Shown piece after piece: positions 30,722 to 39,808 of a stretch of 64,000 nucleotides of DNA. The notes under the pieces were generated by a model that did no database searches, was not told the origin of the DNA, and saw only the letters and a program-made list of their open reading frames with translations. Origin of the DNA: Desulfuromonas sp. AOP6 (GTDB lineage Bacteria; Desulfobacterota; Desulfuromonadia; Desulfuromonadales; SZUA-540); NCBI RefSeq assembly GCF_009731355.2, contig NZ_AP022810.1:806001-870000 (forward strand), in the 5' to 3' direction. Numbering within the stretch: position 1 is the first letter of the stretch; each line of letters begins with the position of its first letter. The translations under genes and the position numbers were made by a program.

Positions 30722-32032
30722 ATGTTGTTTACGCAAGTTGAACATGCTGCCAAGGGAACCGTTACTCCGCAAATGGAAGCTGTTGCCCAGAAGGAAGGGT
30801 ATGCCCCGGAGTATGTCCGGGAGATGGTCAAAGAGGGGAAGATTGTCATCCCTAACAATATCAATAGCAAGCCGAATCCGGTCGGTATCGGCAAGGGTTT
30901 GCGTACCAAGGTCAATGCATCCATTGGCACATCATCGGATATCATTGATTATGAAGCCGAAGTCCGCAAGGCCAAAGTTGCCCAAGAGGCTGGAGCAGAT
31001 ACTTTGATGGAACTTTCTGTCGGTGGCGATCTTGATCGTGTCCGGCGTGAGGTGTTGGCTGTGGTCGATCTGCCCGTCGGAAACGTACCGCTTTATCAGG
31101 CGTTTTGCGATGCCGCCCGCAAATATGGCAGCCCTGACAAACTTGACCCGGAAGAACTCTTCGACCTGATTGAAAAGCAGTGCGAAGACGGCTTGGCCTT
31201 CATGGCCGTTCACTGCGGCATTAACCGCTATACCATCGAACGCCTTCGTAAGCAGAACTACCGTTACGGCGGCCTTGTTTCCAAGGGCGGGACAGCCATG
31301 GTCTCCTGGATGGAGAAGAACAATCGAGAGAATCCCCTCTATGAGCATTTTGATCGGGTGATTTCAATACTCAAGAAATACGATGTCTGCCTGTCTTTGG
31401 GTAACGGTTTGCGGGCTGGAGCTATTCATGACAGTCACGACCGTGCCCAGATGCAAGAATTGATCATTAATTGCGAATTGGCGCAGATCGGCCGTGAAAT
31501 GGGCTGTCAAATGCTGGTGGAAGGGCCTGGACACATGCCTCTCGATGAGATCGAGGCCAATATTCTGATTCAGAAACGCATGAGCAATGAAGCGCCCTAC
31601 TACATGCTTGGGCCAATTTCCAGCGATATCGTCCCCGGTTTCGATCATATCAGCTCTGCCATAGGTTCGGCGCAGTCGGCTCGCTATGGAGCTGACCTGA
31701 TTTGCTACATCACGCCGGCAGAGCATTTAGCTCTGCCAAACGAAGAGGATGTTCGTGTCGGCGTTCAGGCCGCGCGTGTTGCGACCTATATCGGCGATAT
31801 GAACAAGTTCCCAGAGCGGGGGCGTGAGCGCGATAAGCAGATGAGCAAGGCACGGCGTGACATGGAATGGGAGAAGCAGTTTGAGTTGGCCCTGATCCCT
31901 GAGGAGGCTAGGAAAATCCGTGCTTCGCGCGTCCCGGAAGATGAAAAAACCTGCACGATGTGTGGTGAGTTCTGTGCCGCGAATGGTTCTGCCAAGCTGT
32001 TTACGGAGGAACTGGCAGGAGACAAGCTCTAG
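30722..32032 (+). CDS. bzaF: 5-hydroxybenzimidazole synthase, ThiC-like radical SAM enzyme
   Basis: A ThiC paralogue of 436 residues that converts aminoimidazole ribotide to 5-hydroxybenzimidazole, as shown for BzaF of related Desulfuromonadales. Visible features: the ThiC-type core NNINSKPNPVGIGKGLRTKV, GADTLMELSVGG, EGPGHMPLDEIEANI, and the C-terminal Fe-S motif CTMCGEFC. ATG 30722 was chosen for the AAGGAG at about 30711; the in-frame TTG at 30719 is less likely. The place between cobT and cobS, under a cobalamin riboswitch, favours BzaF over a thiamin-pathway ThiC. Confidence 0.88.
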   Translation: MLFTQVEHAAKGTVTPQMEAVAQKEGYAPEYVREMVKEGKIVIPNNINSKPNPVGIGKGLRTKVNASIGTSSDIIDYEAEVRKAKVAQEAGADTLMELSVGGDLDRVRREVLAVVDLPVGNVPLYQAFCDAARKYGSPDKLDPEELFDLIEKQCEDGLAFMAVHCGINRYTIERLRKQNYRYGGLVSKGGTAMVSWMEKNNRENPLYEHFDRVISILKKYDVCLSLGNGLRAGAIHDSHDRAQMQELIINCELAQIGREMGCQMLVEGPGHMPLDEIEANILIQKRMSNEAPYYMLGPISSDIVPGFDHISSAIGSAQSARYGADLICYITPAEHLALPNEEDVRVGVQAARVATYIGDMNKFPERGRERDKQMSKARRDMEWEKQFELALIPEEARKIRASRVPEDEKTCTMCGEFCAANGSAKLFTEELAGDKL

Positions 32033-32044
32033 CCTGGATTATTT

Positions 32045-32800
32045 ATGCAGCCTTTTTTTGCAGCCATAAGCTTTTTAACAATTGTGCGAATCCCACCCGC
32101 CTGGTGCGGTGACGAACAAGCCTTGGGACGCAGTTTGTCCTGGTTCCCGGTCGTCGGCCTGCTGATCGGCTGCGTGGCCGCGGTTTTTGATGGCCTACTG
32201 CGAACTTTGTTTCCCGGCTTGCTGGTACCGAGTGCGTTGACCATTATTCTCCTAATCTCTATCTCGGGCGGTTTTCATCTCGATGGCTTGGCCGACACTG
32301 CTGACGCCTTCATGAGCTCACGCTCCAAAGAACGGATGCTGGAGATCATGAAGGACAGTCGTTGCGGGCCGATGGGGGTCCTTGTCATAGTCGCGCTGCT
32401 GTTACTGAAGTTTGCGGCGCTGGCGTCGTTAGGTGGCGACTGGCGTACACCGACAATTGTTCTCATGCCGCTGGCCGGGCGGAGCGCCCTGGTCCTGAAA
32501 ACCGTCAGCCTCAACTATGTACGTGACAGCGGACTGGTCTCGTTGTTTCAGCACGGCAACCGCGAGCGACACTACGGAATTACTCTTTTGCTTCTCGGTG
32601 GTGGCTCATTGTTGGCTTTTGGTCTTAAAGGGTTTTGGGTGCTGTTCGCCTGTTTGCTGGTTGCCTGGCTCTTCGCGCGTTACTGTCGGGCCAAGATCGG
32701 TGGCCTGACCGGGGACACGCTCGGAGCTGCCTGTGAGTTGCTGGAAGTGGTCCCCCCTCTGGTGGTGCTGCTGCTAATGGGAACCGGGGGGACGGTATGA
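32045..32800 (+). CDS. cobS: Adenosylcobinamide-GDP ribazoletransferase (cobalamin synthase)
   Basis: Membrane enzyme that joins adenosylcobinamide-GDP with alpha-ribazole (phosphate). The 251-residue protein has several membrane helices and the family motif GGFHLDGLADTADAFMSS near residue 78, followed by MKDSRCGPMGVL. It starts 12 bp after bzaF and its TGA overlaps the next ATG by four bases. The late residues LTGDTLGAACELLEV are also typical of the family. Confidence 0.94.
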   Translation: MQPFFAAISFLTIVRIPPAWCGDEQALGRSLSWFPVVGLLIGCVAAVFDGLLRTLFPGLLVPSALTIILLISISGGFHLDGLADTADAFMSSRSKERMLEIMKDSRCGPMGVLVIVALLLLKFAALASLGGDWRTPTIVLMPLAGRSALVLKTVSLNYVRDSGLVSLFQHGNRERHYGITLLLLGGGSLLAFGLKGFWVLFACLLVAWLFARYCRAKIGGLTGDTLGAACELLEVVPPLVVLLLMGTGGTV

Positions 32801-35391
32801 AGTCGATTAACCTGACGCAACGCCATAGACACGGCGGCAATCTGCGTCAATTCAGTGCAGAGGTGGGCATTCCTGCCGACCAATTACTTGACTTTTCAGC
32901 CAATCTCAATCCGTTAGGCCCGCCAAAATGGCTGAGGGCGGAGATAAGCGCTCATGTCAGCGAACTCGTCCATTATCCCGATCCCGATTGCGACGAGTTG
33001 ATCAAGGCTCTGGCAGAGGAGAATGGCTGCTTTCCCGATAACCTGTTGGTTGGTAACGGCGCCACTGAACTGCTCTATCTGCTCCCAAGGGCTCTGGGGG
33101 TTGAGCGGGCATTGATTCCCATGCCCTCCTATGCCGATTACGAAGACGCAACACGTCTGGCCGGCATCGAAGTTGAACAACTGTTTCTCAACACCGCGAA
33201 TGACTTCGCCATCGATTTCGACAGAATGTCTGAGCGACTTCGGCCTGATCAACTGGTGCTGCTCGGCCAGCCGAATAATCCGACCGGTCGTCTCTGCGAC
33301 ATAGAACGTTTGCGTGAGCTGGTCAGTATCTCTCCACGGACATATTTTGTGATCGACGAATCCTTCATCGCTTTCGCCGATGACGGTCATAGCTTGCGCC
33401 ATGAACGTCCCGCCAATGTGATTGTCGTCGAATCGATGACCAAGACTTACGCGATTCCCGGGTTGCGTCTTGGCTATCTGATAGCCGACGCCGCCATCGT
33501 CACTCAATTGCGTCGCTTGATGCCGGACTGGACGGTCAACTCTCTGGCACAAAGAGTCGGCTTCCGCGCTCTCGCCGACCATGAATATCGCCGCTTGAGT
33601 CGTGAGTACGTTGTTCAACAGCGCCTGGCGTTGTCCGGAGCATTGGCTGATTTGCCCGGATTGTATGTTTTCCCCGGTGACGCCAATTTTCTCCTGTTGC
33701 GCTTGGATGATGCGCGCATGAGCGCCGGCGAACTGGCGCGACGCATGCTGAAAAAAGGTGTTGCCGTTCGTGTTTGTGACAATTTTAAAGGTCTGGATCA
33801 AAACTACTTCCGCGTTGCCGTGCGTGGCGCCCAAGAACAGGACCGGTTGTGCAGTGTCCTGAAAGATATTCTGATGCCTGGCCGAACCGGAAGTCCCCGT
33901 CGGAAAACTCCTGCGATCATGTTCCAAGGCACCGGTTCCAATGCCGGCAAGAGTGTGCTGACCGCCGCCATGTGCCGCATCCTGCATCAGGACGGATACG
34001 ACGTCGCTCCCTTCAAGGCACAGAACATGTCGTTGAATTCCTTCGTTACCAGGCAGGGTGGTGAGATGGGGCGGGCCCAGGTAGTGCAAGCCCAGGCTTG
34101 TCGACTGGAGCCGGATGTGTGCATGAACCCGATCCTGCTAAAACCGAACAGTGACACCGGTTCCCAGGTCATCCTCAAGGGTAAGGTCTGCGGCAGCATG
34201 CACTTTAGTGAGTACACAGATCGGCGTCAGGCTATGTTCGAGGTGGTAAAAGAAAGCTACGATACTCTTGCCGCCAAACACCAAGTGATTGTTTTGGAAG
34301 GCGCCGGCAGCCCGGCCGAAATCAATCTCAAAGACCGGGACATCGTCAACATGAACATGGCCCGCTACGCCGATGCGCCGGTTCTTCTTGTCGGGGATAT
34401 CGACCGAGGCGGTGTTTTTGCCTCTTTTGTTGGCACTATGGAGCTGCTCTGCGAGGCGGAGCGACGGCAGGTGGCCGGATTCGTCATCAATCGTTTTCGC
34501 GGCGATCAAAGTTTTTTGACCTCGGCGCTGGAATATACTCTGCGCCACACAGGCAAGCCGGTTTTAGGCATAGTCCCTTACCTTGCTCAGCTAGGTTTGC
34601 CGGAAGAGGACTCGGTTTCTTTCAAGTCCGGGGGTTTTAAGCAAGAGATGTCGGCAATTGATCGTGTTGATGTTGCGGTGATCGATCTGCCGCATATCTC
34701 CAACTTCACTGATTTTGATGCGCTCTCCATCGAGCCGGATGTTCATCTGCGAATAGTGCGTAGCGCGGATGAGTTGGGCAAACCCGACGCCTTGATTCTT
34801 CCCGGAAGCAAAAACGTGCTCAGTGATCTCGACTATCTTCGTCATGGCGGCTTTGCTGAACGAATCGCCTCTCTTGCCAGTACTGGCCGTTGTGAAATCG
34901 TCGGCATTTGCGGCGGTTTTCAACTGTTAGGTCGTCAGATCAGTGACCCCCACGCCGTGGAGTCAGCGGGAACTTCGCGGACAGGTCTCGGTCTCTTGCC
35001 GATCGAAACGGTACTGGCCCCTCAAAAAATCACAGTACAGACCCGTGCCCGCCACATTCCGTCGGGGCGGGAGCTGGTCGGTTACGAAATCCACCATGGT
35101 CGCACCAAGGCCCTTGATGATTCCCTTGAGATTGTTGTCCGCAACAGGGATGACGAGATGCTTGGTGGCAGTGTTTACCAAGGCAGAGTCTGGGGGACCT
35201 ACTTACATGGTGTTTTTGATGCCGATGAATTCCGCCGTTTTTTTATCGATGGCTTGCGTCGTAAACGAGGTTGGAGTGCCGAGGGCAGAATCCTGGTCCG
35301 CTATGATCTGGAACCGGCGTTGGATCGTTTGGCTGATGTGGTGCGCCAGACCCTTGACATAAAGGCCATCTACCGGAGGATCGGATTGTAA
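32797..35391 (+). CDS. cobD-cbiP: Fused threonine-phosphate decarboxylase (CobD) and cobyric acid synthase (CbiP)
   Basis: One frame of 864 codons covers two enzymes. Residues 1-359 are a PLP aminotransferase-fold decarboxylase that makes aminopropanol phosphate: RHGGNLRQFS, SANLNPLGPP, and the PLP Lys at about 216 in SMTKTYAIPGLRLGY. Residues from about 360 are cobyric acid synthase, which amidates four side chains: P-loop GTGSNAGKS, FKAQNMSLNSFVT, the triad Cys in ICGGFQLLGR, and late His in YLHGVFDADEF. The junction (VLKDILMPGRTGSPRRKTPA) has no stop or frameshift. An internal start at ATG 33874 has no clear ribosome site, so the protein is probably made as a fusion. Confidence 0.92.
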   Translation: MKSINLTQRHRHGGNLRQFSAEVGIPADQLLDFSANLNPLGPPKWLRAEISAHVSELVHYPDPDCDELIKALAEENGCFPDNLLVGNGATELLYLLPRALGVERALIPMPSYADYEDATRLAGIEVEQLFLNTANDFAIDFDRMSERLRPDQLVLLGQPNNPTGRLCDIERLRELVSISPRTYFVIDESFIAFADDGHSLRHERPANVIVVESMTKTYAIPGLRLGYLIADAAIVTQLRRLMPDWTVNSLAQRVGFRALADHEYRRLSREYVVQQRLALSGALADLPGLYVFPGDANFLLLRLDDARMSAGELARRMLKKGVAVRVCDNFKGLDQNYFRVAVRGAQEQDRLCSVLKDILMPGRTGSPRRKTPAIMFQGTGSNAGKSVLTAAMCRILHQDGYDVAPFKAQNMSLNSFVTRQGGEMGRAQVVQAQACRLEPDVCMNPILLKPNSDTGSQVILKGKVCGSMHFSEYTDRRQAMFEVVKESYDTLAAKHQVIVLEGAGSPAEINLKDRDIVNMNMARYADAPVLLVGDIDRGGVFASFVGTMELLCEAERRQVAGFVINRFRGDQSFLTSALEYTLRHTGKPVLGIVPYLAQLGLPEEDSVSFKSGGFKQEMSAIDRVDVAVIDLPHISNFTDFDALSIEPDVHLRIVRSADELGKPDALILPGSKNVLSDLDYLRHGGFAERIASLASTGRCEIVGICGGFQLLGRQISDPHAVESAGTSRTGLGLLPIETVLAPQKITVQTRARHIPSGRELVGYEIHHGRTKALDDSLEIVVRNRDDEMLGGSVYQGRVWGTYLHGVFDADEFRRFFIDGLRRKRGWSAEGRILVRYDLEPALDRLADVVRQTLDIKAIYRRIGL

Positions 35392-36344
35392 TGCCGCTTG
35401 AGTTCCAGATAATTCTGGCCCTGGCCATGGATGCTGTTATTGGTGATCCGCGGTGGCTGCCACATCCAGTACAGGGAATCGGTCGAGGGGCGATGGCGCT
35501 GGAAAAACCGATGCGCAGGCTCATCGCCTCTGAAACCCTGGCCGGCCTGCTGACGGCGCTGATTGTGATCGCATCGACGGCGCTGATCTGTTGGTTCCTG
35601 GTCATGGTAATGACCGTGGTTTCGCCGTGGCTGGGAGATGCGATGTCTATTGTGATTCTCTATTTCGGTTTCGCTGCACGCGACCTAAGCCGCCACGCTC
35701 TGGATGTCAAGCATGCTCTGGAGGCTGATGACCTGGAACTGGCGCGCCGACAGGTGGCGATGCTGGTAGGCCGTGATACCGAAGAGCTTGACCATGCTGA
35801 GGTCTCCCGCGCCGCGATTGAAAGCGTCGCCGAAAACACCGTTGATGCGGTTACCGCTCCTCTGTTCTTTGCCTTAATCGGTGGACCGGTGGGCATTATG
35901 GTTTATAAGGCGATCAATACCCTGGATTCGATGTTCGGTTACAAAAATGACCGATATATCCATTTCGGCTACTTTGCCGCCAGGATCGACGACTTGGCAA
36001 ATTTCATACCAGCTAGAATCACTGCGCTGTTGACCCCGGTTGCGGCGACTCTTTTAGATTTCGATGCGCGAGGTTCATGGCTTGTTTTCCGCCGCGATCG
36101 CCATAATCACCCCAGTCCGAATGGAGGCCAGATAGAAGCGGCCATGGCTGGAGCTCTGAATGTCAGGCTCGGAGGAGAGAACAGCTATTTCGGCCAACCG
36201 TCATTTCGTCCATATATGGGCGACAACAATAGGCCGCTCTGCGCGGAACGCATTGGAGAAACAGTCAGCCTGATGTGGGCAGTTTCTTTGCTGATGGCGG
36301 GCTTCGGTTTGATCCTACGCGGTGGTCTCGGCGCTTTGACTTAA
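35391..36344 (+). CDS. cbiB: Adenosylcobinamide-phosphate synthase
   Basis: Membrane enzyme that attaches aminopropanol phosphate to cobyric acid. The 317-residue product has DAVIGDPRWLPHPVQGIGR near the start, AIESVAENTVDAVTAPLFFA and MYKAINTLDSMFGYKNDRY-type segments (here KAINTLDSMFGYKND), plus hydrophobic helices. Its ATG shares one base with the stop of the preceding fusion (TAATG), so the supply of aminopropanol phosphate by CobD and its use here are directly linked. The next start overlaps its stop by one base. Confidence 0.94.
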   Translation: MPLEFQIILALAMDAVIGDPRWLPHPVQGIGRGAMALEKPMRRLIASETLAGLLTALIVIASTALICWFLVMVMTVVSPWLGDAMSIVILYFGFAARDLSRHALDVKHALEADDLELARRQVAMLVGRDTEELDHAEVSRAAIESVAENTVDAVTAPLFFALIGGPVGIMVYKAINTLDSMFGYKNDRYIHFGYFAARIDDLANFIPARITALLTPVAATLLDFDARGSWLVFRRDRHNHPSPNGGQIEAAMAGALNVRLGGENSYFGQPSFRPYMGDNNRPLCAERIGETVSLMWAVSLLMAGFGLILRGGLGALT

Positions 36345-36874
36345 TGATTATGAGTGAAAAACGCAAGAATATCCTGATTTTTACCGGTGACGGCAAGGGC
36401 AAGTCGACCGCTGCCTTTGGTATGGCTGTGCGAGCCTTTGGCCATGGCCAGCGGGTGCTGATCATCCAGTTCCTCAAACAGGATCAGAGCGTTGGTGAGC
36501 TGGCTGGTTTGAAACAACTTGGGATTGGGGTGAAGCAGGTGGGGCGCGGCTTTGTCCCCCGGCCGGACCATTCGGCCTACGAGGAACATCGGCAGGCTGC
36601 TCGGGAAGGGTTTTCCCTTGCCTGTGAAGCACTGAACTCTGGGGAACACGATCTGATTATTCTCGATGAAATCTGCGGCGCGATCGCCAAGGGTTTACTG
36701 AAAGAGGACGAAGTGGTTAACGCCCTTGAAGCTGCGCCACCGGTGAATATCGTGCTCACCGGACGCGGAGCAACGGAACGTTTGATCGCGTCCGCCGATA
36801 CCGTCAGCGAAATTCACCCAATCAAACATGCTTTGGCTGAGGGTGTAACCGCTCGGAAGGGGGTTGAGTTTTGA
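36344..36874 (+). CDS. cobO: Cob(I)yrinic acid a,c-diamide adenosyltransferase
   Basis: Adds the 5'-deoxyadenosyl group to the corrin cobalt. The 176-residue product belongs to the CobA/CobO/BtuR P-loop class: ILIFTGDGKGKSTAAFGMAV, VLIIQFLKQ, and DLIILDEICGAI. ATG 36344 shares a base with the cbiB stop; a second ATG at 36350 gives MSEKRKNILIF and is also possible. The open frame further upstream belongs to cbiB. It overlaps cbiA by four bases. The symbol cobO is used here to keep it apart from the methyltransferase cobA at the end of the operon. Confidence 0.93.
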   Translation: MIMSEKRKNILIFTGDGKGKSTAAFGMAVRAFGHGQRVLIIQFLKQDQSVGELAGLKQLGIGVKQVGRGFVPRPDHSAYEEHRQAAREGFSLACEALNSGEHDLIILDEICGAIAKGLLKEDEVVNALEAAPPVNIVLTGRGATERLIASADTVSEIHPIKHALAEGVTARKGVEF

Positions 36875-38286
36875 ACGCGATTCCTTGTTTGCTCATGGCC
36901 GGTTCGCAAAGCGGAGTTGGCAAATCTTCACTGACCCTGGCTCTGGTAGCCGCTTTCCGACGTAGAGGTCTGCGCGTGCAGACTTTCAAGGTTGGCCCCG
37001 ATTATCTCGACCCCGGTCATCTGGCGCATGTGTCCGGGCGCCCCTGCTACAACCTGGATGGGTGGATGGCCGGTGAAGATTATTGCCGTAGCCTGTTTGC
37101 GGATGCCTGCGCTAAAGCCGACATCGCCATCGTCGAAGGGGTGATGGGGCTCTTTGATGGCAGCAGCGCTGAATCTCTTTCCGGGAGTACCGCGGAGATG
37201 GCAAGCTGGCTGAAGTTGCCGGTGCTCCTGGTTGTCAACGCCCACGGAATGGCACGCTCAATAGCCGCTCTGGTCAAGGGGTACTCCGAATTCGACGAGC
37301 GAGTCAGTATCTCTGGGGTGATCGCCAACATGTGTGGGTCCGAGAGTCACGGTCGTTGGTTGCAGCAGGCTTTGGTGGCCGCGGCGGCGCCGCCGTTGCT
37401 CGGTACGGTGACACGAGATGCTTTTCCTGAGCTGCCGAGCCGTCATCTGGGCCTGGTCTCAGCTCAGGAGACGGATTGGAGTGCCCCTTTGATCGACCGG
37501 CTCTGTGAACTGGCGGAACACGCAATCGATCTGGATAAGCTTTTGCGACAGTCTGTAACGGTGCCACCGATAAAAGCCAGCGAGGAAAAGACCTTCCCCC
37601 GCACAGCCTGGAGAGGATTAAAGCTTGCCGTCGCTCGCGATGAAGCCTTTCAATTCTATTACGCGGATCTGTTCGATGCACTTCACGGCCGCGGGGTGGA
37701 GATCCAGTTCTTTTCACCTCTTGATGATGATTCCGTACCGCTGCATTGCGATGGTCTTTATCTCGGCGGCGGTTATCCCGAGCTGTATGGGCACAAACTC
37801 GCTGCCAACGAGGCGATGCGCCATTCCATCATGGAGTTCTGTAGCAGTGGCAAGCCGGTTTATGCGGAATGCGGCGGGTTGATCTACCTTTGCCGGGAAG
37901 TAGCGGTCGATAATGAGATATGGCCTATGGTTGGAGTCTTGCCGAGTCGGGCCCGCATGCTGCAAAAGCGCAAAGCCCTCGGCTATGTTGAGGCGACGTT
38001 ACAGGTGCCTACGCTCTTCGGAGCGGTCGGAACCAGACTGCGTGGTCACGAGTTTCATTACTCGGAGTTGTGCGATGACCCCATCGGTAAAGACGGCTGG
38101 CAGGCTGCCTATCATTTGAGGAAAAACCGCGGTGCTCAGGTCAGAGATGAAGGCTATCAAAAAGGCAATATCCTGGCCAGTTATGCTCATTTGCACCTGG
38201 CATCTCAACCACAGGCGTTGGATTCCTGGGTTGAAAACATGTACGCCGCGCAGGATACCACAAGGAGTAACAATGAAAAGAGCTGA
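36871..38286 (+). CDS. cbiA: Cobyrinic acid a,c-diamide synthase
   Basis: Glutamine-dependent amidation of the a and c side chains of cobyrinic acid. The 471-residue protein has an ATP-binding start (AGSQSGVGKSSLTLAL), the KVGPDYLDPGHLAHVSGRPC segment typical of CbiA, IVEGVMGLFDG, and a glutaminase domain with the active Cys in YAECGGLIYLCRE and late His in ASYAHLHLAS. The start is TTG 36871, which overlaps the cobO stop (TTGA). No ATG is available in frame before the P-loop. Its 3' end overlaps cbiC by 14 bp. Confidence 0.93.
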   Translation: MNAIPCLLMAGSQSGVGKSSLTLALVAAFRRRGLRVQTFKVGPDYLDPGHLAHVSGRPCYNLDGWMAGEDYCRSLFADACAKADIAIVEGVMGLFDGSSAESLSGSTAEMASWLKLPVLLVVNAHGMARSIAALVKGYSEFDERVSISGVIANMCGSESHGRWLQQALVAAAAPPLLGTVTRDAFPELPSRHLGLVSAQETDWSAPLIDRLCELAEHAIDLDKLLRQSVTVPPIKASEEKTFPRTAWRGLKLAVARDEAFQFYYADLFDALHGRGVEIQFFSPLDDDSVPLHCDGLYLGGGYPELYGHKLAANEAMRHSIMEFCSSGKPVYAECGGLIYLCREVAVDNEIWPMVGVLPSRARMLQKRKALGYVEATLQVPTLFGAVGTRLRGHEFHYSELCDDPIGKDGWQAAYHLRKNRGAQVRDEGYQKGNILASYAHLHLASQPQALDSWVENMYAAQDTTRSNNEKS

Positions 38287-38962
38287 TGGAAAACCGTTGA
38301 TCCACGATCTCTATGAAAATCCTCTTAGCGGACCGGAGATAGAGGCACGTTCCTTTGCGGCCATCGACGCCGAAGTGGGTAATTATTCCTTGTCGCAGCC
38401 GCAGTGGGAAGTGGCGCGGCGCTTGATTCATACCACTGCTGATTTCACTATGGCCGAGTTGCTCTCTTTCAGTGTTGATGCTTTCGATGCTTCCCGTGAG
38501 GCACTCCAGGCTGGTGCCAAGATTTACGCCGACAGCAATATGATTCGTTCTGGAATTTCCATCGCCCGTCTACGACAGATCAACCCAGACTACAGCCACA
38601 AGGATATCTTCTGTCATGTTGCAGATGAGGATGTTGCAGCGCAGTCGAAAGACGTCGGTTTGCCTCGCTCGCTCTTTGCAGCCAGAAAAGCCAAGGCGAT
38701 ACTCCACGGCAGCATTGTGTTGCTTGGTAACGCTCCGGTCGCGCTCTTGGAAATCAACCGTTTGGCCATGGAGGAAGGGATTCGTCCAGCCCTGGTTATC
38801 GGCATGCCAGTCGGCTTTATTCACGTGTTGGAGAGTAAGGAAGAATTACTGAGGACCGGTCTGCCTTACGTTGTTCTTAATGGGCGGCGCGGTGGCAGTC
38901 CGCTGGCGGTAGCCTGCCTTCATGCCATGTGTACGGTAGCGAGCGGACAGGTTGGCATATGA
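38273..38962 (+). CDS. cbiC: Cobalt-precorrin-8 methylmutase
   Basis: Moves the C11 methyl group to C12 to give cobyrinic acid. The 229-residue protein has IEARSFAAIDAEVG, VARRLIHTTADF with the catalytic-type His, and NAPVALLEINRLAMEEGIRP, GMPVGFIHVLESKE and NGRRGGSPLAVA. ATG 38273 has AAGGAG seven bases upstream at 38261-38266, inside the end of cbiA. Its TGA overlaps the cbiK ATG. Confidence 0.94.
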   Translation: MKRADGKPLIHDLYENPLSGPEIEARSFAAIDAEVGNYSLSQPQWEVARRLIHTTADFTMAELLSFSVDAFDASREALQAGAKIYADSNMIRSGISIARLRQINPDYSHKDIFCHVADEDVAAQSKDVGLPRSLFAARKAKAILHGSIVLLGNAPVALLEINRLAMEEGIRPALVIGMPVGFIHVLESKEELLRTGLPYVVLNGRRGGSPLAVACLHAMCTVASGQVGI

Positions 38963-39807
38963 ACAAAATCTTTACTTTGATATTGATGCAGGTGGTTTTT
39001 ATGTCCATTGCAATACAGGCAGATGCGAACGAGCTAAAAAGCAAACCGGCAATCGTTCTTGTTGCTTTTGGTACTTCGGTCGAGCCGGCGCGTAAGGTGT
39101 TTGATCATATCGACAGTCGGGTGCGCCAGCGTTACCCGGAGCACAATCTGCGATGGGCTTTTACCTCGCAGTTTATCATCGACAAGCTGAAACGGCGCGG
39201 GGTGGTAACCTACAACGTCGATGAGGTGATTACTCAACTGCGTGCCGAAGGGTTTGATCGCGTCGTCTTTCAGAGTCTGCATATTGCACCGGGGCAGGAG
39301 TACAGCAAGGTTCAGACGGCGAATACATCTGGTCTGCGGGTGGCCTTCGGTGATGCACTTATGACCAGTGATGAAGACATTGAGCGCACCATTGACGCCT
39401 TGCGACTGCATATCGATGTGCTGGAGCCCACTGTTATTGCCGCTCATGGCAACGATAAGTACCCCCGCTTCAATGAACGGATAGAAGCGTTCGCTGCGCG
39501 TATCGAGGCCGATTATCCGCGTTTGGTCGTCGCCAGTGTCGAAGGAAGTCCTGGTCTTGGCCCTTTGCAGAAGATTAAGGAGATGAAACCCGATCGGGTT
39601 AATTTCGTTCCCTTGATGATTGTTGCCGGCGACCACATTCTCAACGATGTGCTCGGCGACGAAGATGAGAGCTGGAAGCATATCATCGCCGCGCCGCAAG
39701 CCGAGGTGAGCGCGTCACTCGGTTGGAACGATGCCGTTCTGGATATTTATCTCGATCACCTTGAGGCGGCTTTGCAACAGGTGATGCAAGAAGGGCCTGT
39801 CCGCTGA
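38959..39807 (+). CDS. cbiK: Sirohydrochlorin cobaltochelatase with signal peptide (CbiK type)
   Basis: Inserts cobalt into sirohydrochlorin, the first committed step of the early-cobalt pathway. The 282-residue product has VLVAFGTSVEPARKVFDHID, FQSLHIAPGQEYS with the metal His, and VIAAHGNDKYPRFNERIEAF with the second His. An N-terminal hydrophobic stretch (MNKIFTLILMQVVFMSIAI then QADA) looks like a cleavable signal. Periplasmic CbiK versions are known in Desulfovibrio. ATG 38959 overlaps the cbiC stop. It is puzzling to have the only visible chelatase outside the cytoplasm, see findings. Confidence 0.9.
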   Translation: MNKIFTLILMQVVFMSIAIQADANELKSKPAIVLVAFGTSVEPARKVFDHIDSRVRQRYPEHNLRWAFTSQFIIDKLKRRGVVTYNVDEVITQLRAEGFDRVVFQSLHIAPGQEYSKVQTANTSGLRVAFGDALMTSDEDIERTIDALRLHIDVLEPTVIAAHGNDKYPRFNERIEAFAARIEADYPRLVVASVEGSPGLGPLQKIKEMKPDRVNFVPLMIVAGDHILNDVLGDEDESWKHIIAAPQAEVSASLGWNDAVLDIYLDHLEAALQQVMQEGPVR

Positions 39808-39808
39808 C

